A stretch of DNA of 64,000 nt, from positions 182,501 through 246,500 of the forward strand of contig JAODUO010001200.1 in NCBI GenBank assembly GCA_025642075.2. The letters are read 5' to 3'. Source of the DNA: Ridgeia piscesae. Taxonomy: Eukaryota; Annelida; Polychaeta; Sabellida; Siboglinidae. Position 1 is the first letter of the stretch. The number at the start of each line of letters is the position of its first letter. Under the pieces are notes generated by a model that was not told where the DNA came from, made no database searches, and was given only the letters and a program-made list of their open reading frames with translations. A program made the position numbers and the translations under genes. Below are positions 39,921 to 51,900 of this stretch, one piece after another.

Positions 39921-42900
39921 TTTTTATTATTATCATGCTAATTTTCTTGTAGTTTGTTTTTATCCCAATATTTTTTTAAGGTGCAGTGAACGTATAAAAC
40001 AGTGTTTCATTGAAAATATATGTATTCCTTACTACATTAATATTATTAATTATTACACCATCATATTATTCAATTTACGTTCCATTTGCAGTTACAACCA
40101 CAAGCTATATATAGTTGTTTGCACATTTTGAAAATTAATTGTGTTGATACCTTACAAAATATTACAATAGATACTCACCATGTCCAGATTTTTTCTATAA
40201 AATGTAACTAAAATAATTTGACATAATAATTACAGAAGTTTTAGCACCTATTTTTCAGAACCTAGATGGTGAATATTTCACGTTTATAGGTTGCGGGTGA
40301 TGACAGTGAATGCCCTTCGACCTGTCAATGGAGGGTTCAGTGCAACAGCATACACGGAGGATGATCTGACCCTTGACCCCCTCACTGTACTACGATGTGA
40401 CGACAGAGTATTCAGGTCAGTCCATATTGAATATTTAGATCAACCCATGCTGAGTATTTACATCAATCCATATTGAATAAATATATATATATATAATACA
40501 ACAGCAACAGTATATTTTATTTCTACATTTTACCTGGCAATTTACTTTGGTCGATGTGTGTGCGCATCTGTGTGTGTGTGTGTGTGTATGTGTGTGTGTG
40601 TGTGTGTGTGTTTGTTTGTGTGTGTGTATGTGTGTGTGTGTGTGTATGTGTGTGTTTGTTTGTGTGTGTGTGTGTGTGTTTGTTTATGTGTGTTTGTGTG
40701 CGTGCGTGCGTGCATGCGTGTGTGTGTACTAAGGCCTTGACCATATTTATTTACTGTACAACATCACTGTTAAGAGTGAAATCTATTTAAAAAAAGAAAA
40801 TCGACTCTTAAAGATGAAAAGCAAAAGCTAATGAGCGTTTAACAATGTTTGTGAAAAAGTCCCCAGGTATGATATCTTCTCCCACAGGTGTGCTCCCCTG
40901 CTGGAGATGACCCTGAGGGTGCTTGAAGGATTCCTCCAAGCCTCCCGCTCCCACCTCGCTTCCCACGCACAGGTAACTGACTCATGATCTACGTCATTAC
41001 ATCACTTTGATATCAATAGGCAAACATTGGGGGACGTGTAACAGCATCACCAGCCAGGCGCCGAGGTCCACATGCCTCTTTCTGTCTTTCTGTGTCCATT
41101 AACTGCCTTACACCACGGGCTTAACAACTGGTGACACATTACTAAGTACAAAGAGGGTTATTTAGTGGTTCTTACTGGTGGGTGACAAGAGGGTTTGGTT
41201 AACCATAAACTGGTGTCAGTTTATTACAGTGATATGTCAACTTGCACTTTGGTTGTTTTTCAGTGTCCTGTCCTCAGTGACATGTTCCTATGTTTTCTGC
41301 TTAGTGACATGTTCCTATGTCTTGTCCTCAGTGACATGTTCCTATGTCTTGTGCTCAGTGACATGTTCATATGTCTTGTGCTCAGTGACATGTTCCTATG
41401 TCCCGTCCTCAGTGACATGTTCCTATGTCTTGTCCTCAGTGACATGTTCCTATCTCCTGTCCTCAGTGACATGATCCTATGTCCCATCCTCAGTGACATG
41501 TTCCTATGTCTTGTGTTCAGTGACATGTTCCTATCTCCTGTCCCCAGTGACATGTTCCTATGTCTTGTGCTCAGTGACATGTTCCTATGTCTTGTCCTCA
41601 GTGACATGTTCCTATCTCCTGTCCTCAGTGACATGATCCTATGTCCCGTCCTCAGTGACATGTTCCTATGTCTTGTGCTCAGTGACATGTTCCTATGTCT
41701 TGTCCTCAGTGACATGTTCCTAACTCCTGTCCTCAGTGACATGATCCTATGTCCCGTCCTCAGTGACATGTTCCTATGTCTTGTGCTCAGTGACATGTTC
41801 CTATGTCTTGTACTCAGTGACATGTTCCTATGTCTTGTGCTCAGTGACATGATCCTATGTCCCGTCCTCAGTGACATGTTCCTATGTCTTGTACTCAGTG
41901 ACATGTTCCTATGTCTTGTGCTCAGTGACATGTTCGTATGTCTTGTGCTCAATGACATGTTCCTATGTCTTGTGCTCAGTGACATGTTCCTATGTCTTGT
42001 CCTCAGTGACATGTTCCTATCTCCTGTACTCAGTGACATGTTCCTATGTCTTGTGCTCAGTGACATGTTCCTATGTCTTGTCCTCAGTGACATGTTCCTA
42101 TCTCTTGTACTCAGTGACATGTTCCTATGTCTTCTGCTCAGTGACATGTTCCTATGTCCCGTCCTCAGTGTCATGTTCCTATGTCCCGTCCTCAGTGACA
42201 TGTTCCTATGTCTTGTCCTCAGTGACATGTTCCTATGTCTTGTGCTCAGTGACATGTTCATATGTCCCGTCCTCAGTGACATGTTCCTATGTCTTGTCCT
42301 CAGTGACATGTTCCTATGTCTTGTCCTCAGTGACATGTTCCTATGTCTTGTCCTCAGTGTCATGTTCCTATGTCCCGTCATCAGTGACATGTTCCTATGT
42401 CTTGTCCTCAGTGACATATTCCTAGGTCTTGTGCTCAGTGACATGTTCCTATGTCTCATCCTCAGTGACATGTTCCTATGTCCCGTCATCAGTGACATGT
42501 TCCTATGTCCCATCCTCAGTGACATGTTCCTATGTCTCGTCCTCAGTGACATGTTCCTATGTCCCGTCATCAGTGACATGTTCCTATGTCCCATCCTCAG
42601 TGACATGTTCCTATGTCTCGTCCTCAGTGACATGTTCCTATGTCCCGTCATCCGTGACATGTTCCTATATCTTGTCCTCAGTGACATGTTCCTATGTCTT
42701 GTCCTCAGTGACATGTTCCTATGTCCGTCCTCAGTGACATGTTCCTATGTCTTGTCCTCAGTGACATGTTCCTATGTCTTGTCCTCAGTGACATGTTCCA
42801 TGGTATGTCATGTTCCTATGTCTTGTCCTCAGTGACAAGTTCCTATGTCTTGTCCTCAGTGTCTTGTTCCTATGTCTTGTCCTCAGTGACATGTTCCTAT

Positions 42901-45900
42901 GTCTTGTCCTCAGTGTCATGTTCCTATGTCTTGTCCTCAGTGACATGTTCCTATGTCTTGTCCTCAGTGACATGTTCCTATGTCTTGTCCTCAGTGACAT
43001 GTTCCTATGTCTTGTCCTCAGTGCATGTTCCTATGTCTTGTCCTCAGTGACATGTTTCTAGTCTGCCCTCACTAGGGCCTCACGCACCCCTGTCAGCTAG
43101 CTGCCCAGGATGAGTTTTCCTCAGTACAGTCTACTGCCTGTGAGTTTTTTCTTTTCCCATGACACCACTTGTAGTGACATTCAGGTTGTGAAGTTAGTTA
43201 CAGATACTATGCTTTTTGGGGAAGTTATGTCTTTTCCCACCGACAACCCCCTGTAAAAACCAAGGTGGGTTAGTACAGATACTACTGGAGAGTTGTCTGC
43301 CCACGACACACGTAGACAAGGTGGGTTAGTACAGATACTACTGGAGAGTTGTCTGCCCACGACACACGTAGACAAGGTGGGTTAGTACAGATACTACTGG
43401 AGAGTTGTCTGCCCACGACACACGTAGACAAGGTGGGTTAGTACAGATACTACTGGAGAGTTGTCTGCCCACGACACACGTAGACAAGGTGGGTTAGTAC
43501 AGATACTACTGGAGAGTTGTCTGCCCACGACACACGTAGACAAGGTGGGTTAGTACAGATACTAGTGGAGAGTTGTCTGACCACGACACACGTAGACAAG
43601 GTGGGTTAGTACAGATACTAGTGGAGAGTTGTCTGCCCACGACACACGTAGACAAGGTGGGTTAGTACAGATACTAGTGGAGAGTTGTCTGACCACGACA
43701 CACACAGACAAGGTGGGTTAGTACAGATACTACTGGACAGTTGTGCTGACATAATCAGATATAGTCACCCTGACACATGAAGATAATCCACAATTGTGCA
43801 GTTGATAATATGTTGTTGTATTCCAGGGTGACATATGTTGTGTTCTAGGGTGAAATGTGTTGTGTTCTAGGGTGACATGTGTTGTTGTGTTCTAGGGTGA
43901 CATGTGTTGTGTTCTATGGTGACATGTGTTGTATTCCAGGGTGACATATGTTGTGTTCTAGGGTGAAATGTGTTGTGTTCTAGGGTGACATGTGTTGTTG
44001 TGTTCTAGGGTGACATGTGTTGTGTTCTAGGGTGACATGTGTTGTTGTGTTCCAGGGTGACATATGTTGTTGTGTTCCAGGGTGACATATGCTGTTGTGT
44101 TCCAGGATGACATATGTTGTTGTGTTCCAGGGTGACATATGTTGTAGTGTTCCAGGATGACATATGCTGTTGTGTTCCAGGATGACATATGTTGTTGTGT
44201 TCTAGGGTGACATGTGTTGTTGTGTTCCAGGGTGACACATGCTGTTGTGTTCCAGGGTGACATATGTTGTAGTGTTCCAGGATGACATATGCTGTTGTGT
44301 TCCAGGGTGACATATGCTGTTGTGTTCTAGGGTGAAATGTGTTGTGTTCCAGGGTGACATATGTTGTTATGTTGAAGGGTGACTGTGGATTGTTGTGTTC
44401 CAGGGTGACATATGTTGTTGTGTTCCAGGGTGACAGTGGATTGTTGTGTTCCAGGGTGACATATGTTGTGTTCTAGGGTGACATGTTGTTGTGCTCCAGG
44501 GTGACATGTGTTGTGTTCCAAGGTCACATGTGTTGTGTTCCAGGGTGACATGTGTTGTTGTGTTCCAGGGTGACATATGTTGTTGTGTTCCAGGGTGACA
44601 TATGTTGTTGTGTTCCAGGGTGACATATGTTGTTGTGTTCCAGGCTGACATATGTTGTTGTGTTCCAGGGTGACATGTGTTGTTGTGTTCCAGGGTGACA
44701 TATGTTGTTGTGTTCCAGGGTGACATATGTTGTTGTGTTCCAGGGTGACATATGTTGTTGTGTTCCAGGTGACATATGTTGTTGTGTTCCAGGGTGACAT
44801 ATGTTGTTGTGTTCCAGGGTGACATATGTTGTTGTGTTCCAGGGTGACATATGTTGTTGTGTTCCAGGGTGACATATGTTGTTGTGTTCCAGGGTGACAT
44901 ATGTTGTTGTGTTCCAGGGTGACATATGTTGTTGTGTTCCAGGGTGACATATGTTGTTGTGTTCCAGGGTGACATATGTTGTTGTGTTCCAGGGTGACAT
45001 ATGTTGTTGTGTTCCAGGGTGACATATGTGTTGTGTTCCAGGGTGACATATGTTGTTGTGTTCCAGGGTGACAATGTTGTTGTGTTCCAGGGTGACAATG
45101 TTGTTGTGTTCCAGGGTGACATGTTGTTGTGTTCCAGGGTGACATATGTTGTTGTGTTCCAGGGTGACATATGTTGTTGTGTTCCAGGGTGACATATGTT
45201 GTTGTGTTCCAGGGTGACATCATGTTGTTGTGTTCCAGGGTGACATGTGTTGTTGTGTTCCAGGGTGACATATGTTGTTGTGTTCCAGGGTGACATATGT
45301 TGTTGTGTTCCAGGGTGACATATGTTGTTGTGTTCCAGGCTGACATATGTTGTTGTGTTCCAGGGTGACATATGTTGTTGTGTTCCAGGGTGACATATGT
45401 TGTTGTGTTCCTAGGCGTGACATATGTTGTTGTGTTCCAGGGTGACATATGTTGTTGTGTTCCAGGGTGACATATGTTGTTGTGTTCCAAGGTGACATAT
45501 GTTGTTGTGTTCCAGGGTGACATATGTTGTTGTGTTCTTTCAGGGTGATATATGTTGTGTGTTAGCATTCCAGGGTGACATAGTAGTTGTGTTCCAGGGT
45601 GACAATGTTGTTGTGTTCCAGGGTGACACATGTTGTTGTGTTCCAGGGTGACACATGTTGTTGTGTTCTAGGGTGACATATGTTGTTGTGTTCCAGGGTG
45701 ACATATGTTGTGTTCCAGGGTGACATATGTTGTTGTGTTCCAGGGTGACACATGTTGTTGTGTTCCAGGGTGACACATGTTGTTGTGTTCCAGGGTGACA
45801 CATGTTGTTGTGTTCCAGGGTGACACATGTTGTTGTGTTCCAGGGTGACATATGTTGTTGTGTTCCAGGGTGACTGTGGGTTGTTGTGTGACCTGCGGGA

Positions 45901-48900
45901 GGTTCAGGGGGTCGTCTGCTCTCACCTCCACCAGATGTTCATTGCTAACCCTGGCCTCGTGAAGCTGGTTCACTTCCAGGTGGGACTTTGTCTTATTTAC
46001 TTGTCCCCATATTGTGTTTGTCGTGTCGCAAATAAATAGTGTTTAGTCTCATTGTGTACATTGTTATTTATTCTTTCATTACATTTGTAGTGAAGCATTC
46101 AGACCAAAAGTACAGTGGTTGAGAAAGCTTCATTCCGTATAGACATGTCTTATCCAGGGTGATGTCAGACAGTGTTGGTACTATTGCTATATCTAAAGTA
46201 TGGATCATTTTTATTTGTCAGGTAATTATCCACCTGTTCTTAAGCAACGATGGTGTATTATCAATTAAATATCTATTGTTGAATTATGGTGGAATAACTG
46301 TGGCATATACACTAAGTATAATTATATTTCTGCTAGTGATATTGGTAGGTCACATGAGTACAGAAATGTGAATGTTCTCCCTGGTCAACTCAGGAATACT
46401 GCCGTATTGCAAGAAAGGTCACCCACGTCCCATGCATAACTCCAAAGTATCTCAGTAACACAAAGCCTAGTCAGTTAGTCACACTAACATGATCATCTTA
46501 CCATTTAGGTCACATTTTCATTTAGTTCATGTGTTCACTGTGCCATTCACTTTCTATTGAGGTCACATGGCCACCTTTCCATTGAGGTCACATGGTTACC
46601 TCTCCATTCAGGTCACATGGTCACCTTTCCATTCAGGTCACCTAACCATTCCTTTAACTTTTAACCCGTCCTAAAGTTGACCTTAATACTGAATGATCCA
46701 CTATATGTTAGAAATAGTTTAAACACTTGCAGAAGTTTAATGTCTAACTAGTTTAACTGCTTAAATGACTACATTAAATTGTTTAATCTGCCTCTTCTGA
46801 AGCAGTGTTGTATTTGTAAGTGATCTCCTGGCCATCCTGAGTGTGCTGTGCTTGCAGTGCTACCCGAGTGCCCTGCTGCCAGCCTCCGTAGCGGGCATTC
46901 CCTCCATGCACATCTGTCTCGACTTCATCCCGGAGCTCATCAGTCAACCAAACCTCGGCAAACAGGTAACATACACAGTCTCTGTACAACAGGTAACACA
47001 CACAGTCTCTGTACAACAGGTAACACACACAGTCTCTGTACAACAGGTAACACACACAGTCTCTGTACAACAGGTAACATACACAGTCTCTGTACAACAG
47101 GTAACATACACAGTCTCTGTACAACAGGTAACATACACAGTCTCTGTACAACAGGTAACATACACAGTCTCTGTACAACAGGTAACACACACAGTCTCTG
47201 TACAACAGGTAACACACACAGTCTCTGTACAACAGGTAACACACACAGTCTCTGTACAACAGGTAACACACACAGTCTCTGTACAACAGGTAACACACAC
47301 AGTCTCTGTACAACAGGTAACACACACAGTCTCTGTACAACAGGTAACACACACAGTCTCTGTACAACAGGTAACACACACAGTCTCTGTACAACAGGTA
47401 ACATACACAGTCTCTGTACAACAGGTAACATACACAGTCTCTGTACAACAGGTGACATACACGGTCTCTGTACAACAGGTAACATACACAGTCTCTGTAC
47501 AACAAGTAACATACACAGTCTCTGTACAACAGGTAACACACACAGTCTCTGTACAACAGGTAACATACACAGTCTCTGTACAACAGGTAACACACAGTCT
47601 CTGTACAACAGATAACATACACAGTCTCTGTACAACAGGTAACATACACAGTCTCTGTACAACAGGTAACATACACAGTCTCTGTACAACAGGTAACACA
47701 CACAGTCTCTGTACAACAGGTAACACACACAGTCTCTGTACAACAGGTAACACATACAGTCTCTGTACAACAGGTAACATACACAGTCTCTGTACAACAG
47801 GTAACATACACAGTCTCTGTACAACAGGTAACTTACACAGTCTCTGTACAACAGGTAACATACACAGTCTCTGTACAACAGGTAACACACACAGTCTCTG
47901 TACAACAGGTAACACACACAGTCTGTGTACTAACAGGTAACACACACAGTCTCTGTACAACAAGTAACACACACAGCCTCTGTACAACAAGTAACACACA
48001 CAGTCTCTGTACAACAGGTAACACACTCAGTCTCTGAACAAACAGGTAACACACACAGTCTCTGTACAACAGGTAACACACTCAGTCTCTGAACAAACAG
48101 GTAACACACACAGTCTCTGTACAAACAGGTAACACACACAGTCTGTTCAACAGGTAACACACTCAGTCTCTGTACAACAAGTAACACACAGAGTCTCTGT
48201 ACAACAAGTAACACACTCAGTCTCTGTACAACAGGTAATACAAACACTCTGTACAAAAAGTCACACACTACACAGTATGTGTACCAACAGATAACACCCA
48301 GTAGGTCTCTCTACTAACAGTCTCTATGCTAACAGGCAACACCTACCAAACATGCAGTCTCTATACAAACTGGTAACACACACAACCTGTGTACTACCCC
48401 TGTGCAAACAGTTAATACATTCAGTCTCTGTACAAGCAGAGACAAGTCCAGAATATCTCAAATGAAAATTAAGTGACTTTTTCGGTAAACGAAATTTTGA
48501 TTGCACTGTGATACTGGAGATGGGATGTGTTGTTTTGTTAAACTGAATTTCTTTTTCAAATGTAAATGACATAGCAACGATAACGATAAAGAAATTGTAC
48601 AGTTTGACTTTATTTAAGTTGAGGACGAGCTGTCATTGACTAGGCATTCGCAGTTGTATTTTATTCGCCGGCAATGTCTGCCGAGACAGATGTCGTCTGT
48701 GCACTACCTTATTATGCGTGGCGTCACCGGTGCTGTCCTCTGGTGGAGGGTGTTTAGTTGAGGTCGTCTTCAGTGACCTCGTCTTGTGTCTGGAGAGACC
48801 AGTGGAGACTGCGTGGAGAGACTGGCTGCCTCTCCCTGGTCTTGTTCCCGTCTCAAACCTGTCTTTGGTCTCTCTTCCGTCGTCAGCATCATTGTCCACT

Positions 48901-51900
48901 GTCTCAGTCCTGTTGTTAGCAGGTCGTAGGTCACGGGTAGATAGTGATTGATGAGTGTTGTTATGTGGGGTTGGGACAGGGGGTTGTGGCAGTTGGGGTT
49001 GTATAGTGATTGTGTCATCAGGATGTGTTATTGTCGGTGGCACATTTACAGTTATCTCTCTCTCAGCATGTCTCTTTGTCATCACAGGTTCAGCAGACTT
49101 TGCCTCTTGTGGCTCAGCCTTGGTCATGACCTGACCTACAGACGTTGCCTCCTTTGAATGTGGTTTGTCGATGACTTGAACGTCAGACTTTGCCTTATGC
49201 GCATATTCTTTGGTTTGCCTTGTGGACTTTGCCTCATGTGGCTCTGCTTTGGCCACAACTCTCCGATCAGTCTTTGCCTCATCTGGATCTGCCTTGGATA
49301 TGACTTGCCTGGCTTGTGTTGACTTCAATGAGTGTGTCTTGGCTAAGTGTTGTAGGGAAGGCTTTGACTGTTGTTCTTCCAGCCACCGATCTATCTCTGA
49401 TGATGTTAATGTTACGTCAGTTTTCTTATTATTCGTTGTTGTGGGCTTTGAAGTCTTTACTGGTAACTTGACATGTTTTTCCTCGAGTGTATTGAATTTG
49501 AGGTTCTTTTCATGGTCTACGTCAAACTCGGCATGAGTAGTTTCAAGCTTTGGTAGATCAGGTTTACTCGTCCGGTTCATTACCGACATTTCTTGTCTCT
49601 CTGGGTTGGAAACTACAGACATCTGTGTAACTGTTCTGCTCCCCAGCAACGATGTTGCCTCAGAGGTCAATGTCACATCGCTGACCTCGTCCTGGAGGTC
49701 AGGCAGTAGCTGGAGCAACACATGCATGCTCCGGTCGGCCGAACGCGAGCGCTCCGTGAGTGTGTCCTGGAGCCGTGTCAGCTCCTGAGTGTTTCGTCGT
49801 CATTGTCTGCTCCGTCTCCTGTAACTGCTTACGGTGGTGTTTCGTCTTTCGCTTCATCGTCTGCCGCTGCTGGCTCAGCTCCACCAGGTGGCGCTGTTTC
49901 TCGCTGACCTCCCGCTGTACTCGCTGTAGCTCCTGCACGCTGTGTACAAGGGAGAGAGTCTCCCGCTCGAAGCGTCGCCGCTGTCTCACATTCTGTCTCA
50001 GTCTGTGCTGCAGCTGTTGTACGTCGGCTGTGACGTCACCAAGTCTCTCCAGTACCTCGTCTAGTCGCACACGAAGCGACTGACTGCGTTCGTCGCAGTC
50101 TGAGCAGTCGTCAATGAGCCACACAATGTCATCTGCCAGTTGCTGTAGTTTCTCCTGTACGGTTTGTTCTCTTCCCCCTTGGGTGTCTCGCCCCGTGTCT
50201 TCCCCGCGTCTCTCCCGGGGGCTCTCACGGCGCCGCTTCCCCGTCGACCGCAGCAGGTAGTTCAACAACACCTGCATGTTGCCATAGAAACCACACATCT
50301 GCTGACAGCCGTCCACCCCCCGCAGGTGTGACTGGAGTGTCTCCAGATTGCTGATCTCGTCGGTGACGAAGCGGTCAGACAGGACGTGTCCCTGCAGCTC
50401 TGTGGCCAGTGTCTCCGTGGTCTGAGTGCACTCGCTGACAAAGTTCCTCAGTTTGCTCACCTCCAGCTCCAGCAGGAGCCGCTCTTGAGCTGCCTGCTCC
50501 AGCTGCTCGTCCTTCTGCTCCAGCTCTGAGTCCTGCTCTCGGAGGATCATCTCAAACTTGCGCTCGGTGAAGCGTTGCAGGATGGGCGTGTGACGGCGAA
50601 AGACAGAGACGAAGCGGTCAACCGCGCGGTCAGAGAGGTCACTGCAGTGGGGCGCGATGTCTCGCCGGAAGTGTTCAGTGGCTGCAAGTAGAGGCAGGGG
50701 GTGAGGTCAGGGGGTTATTATAGGGGGGGGGGGTGTTTGAGCAACCACCGTTCACTCATTTACAGGATGTGTGGCCATAATTTCATGAGCACTGTGCCAC
50801 ATTATTTTTGAAATTATTTTTCAAACTTGAATATTTTCGGCCACAATTATGTTCAAGCGTCTCCATCTGTAAGCTCAAGTGGCATTTGGTTTCAATTCAA
50901 GTAAATGTTTCATATTTTACTAGTTATTTATTTCATACTTGTGGCATTACATAGGATGGGAGGTAGTCTGGTCATCGTCATATGTCACAGGGAAAATAAG
51001 TTACTACAGTGGCTCCACCTGTCAAATATTACACATAGTGATGCACAATGACACAGTTGTGGATATCAGAACCTGGCATCATGATGGGTGATATCTTGAC
51101 ATCATGTCCCCTCAGTTGTGGATATCACAACCAGGCATCATGGTGGGTGATATCTTGACATCATGTCCCCTCAGTTGTGGATATCACAACAAGGCATCAT
51201 GGTGGGTGATATCTTGACATCATGTCCCCTCAGTTGTGGATATCACAACAAGGCATCATGGTGGGTGATATCTTGACATCATGTCCCCTCAGTTGTGGAT
51301 ATCACAACAAGGCATCATGGTGGGTGATATCTTGACATCATGTCCCCTCAGTTGTGGATATCACAACCAGGCATCATGGTGGGTGATATCTTGACATCAT
51401 GTCCCCTCAGTTGTGGATATCACAACAAGGCATCATGGTGGGTGATATCTTGACATCATGTCCCCTCAGTTGTGGATATCACAACAAGGCATCATGGTGG
51501 GTGATATCTTGACATCATGTCCCCTCAGTTGTGGATATCACAACCAGGCATCATGGTGGGTGATATCTTGACAACATGTTCCTCAGTTGTGGATATCACA
51601 ACCAGGCATCATGGTGGGTGATATCTTGGCAACTATGTTCTCTCAGTTGTGGATATCACAACAAGGCATCATGGTGGGTGATATCTTGACATCATGTCCC
51701 CTCAGTTGTGGATATCACAACCAGGCATCATGGTGGGTGATATCTTGGCAACTATGTTCTCTCAGTTGTGGATATCACAACCAGGCATCATGGTGGGTGA
51801 TATCTTGGCAACTATGTTCTCTCAGTTGTGGATATCACAACAAGGCATCATGGTGGGTGATATCTTGACATCATGTCCCCTCAGTTGTGGATATCACAAC

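Noticed and set aside
40523..40790. Cys/Val and His/Thr-rich frames
   Set aside because: Translations of the (GT)n microsatellite.
41195..42835. 546-codon open frame (LSDMFLCLV repeats), hydrophobic, and its minus-strand partner
   Set aside because: 27-bp periodicity with no stops on either strand, inside INTS2 intron 17. Not a membrane protein gene.
44327..45851. Minus-strand frames of HPGTQQHMSPWNTT type
   Set aside because: 25-bp acceptor-array artefact open in three frames.
46940..48268. Minus-strand frames of CYLLYRDCV type
   Set aside because: Antisense of the 27-bp donor array; no gene features.
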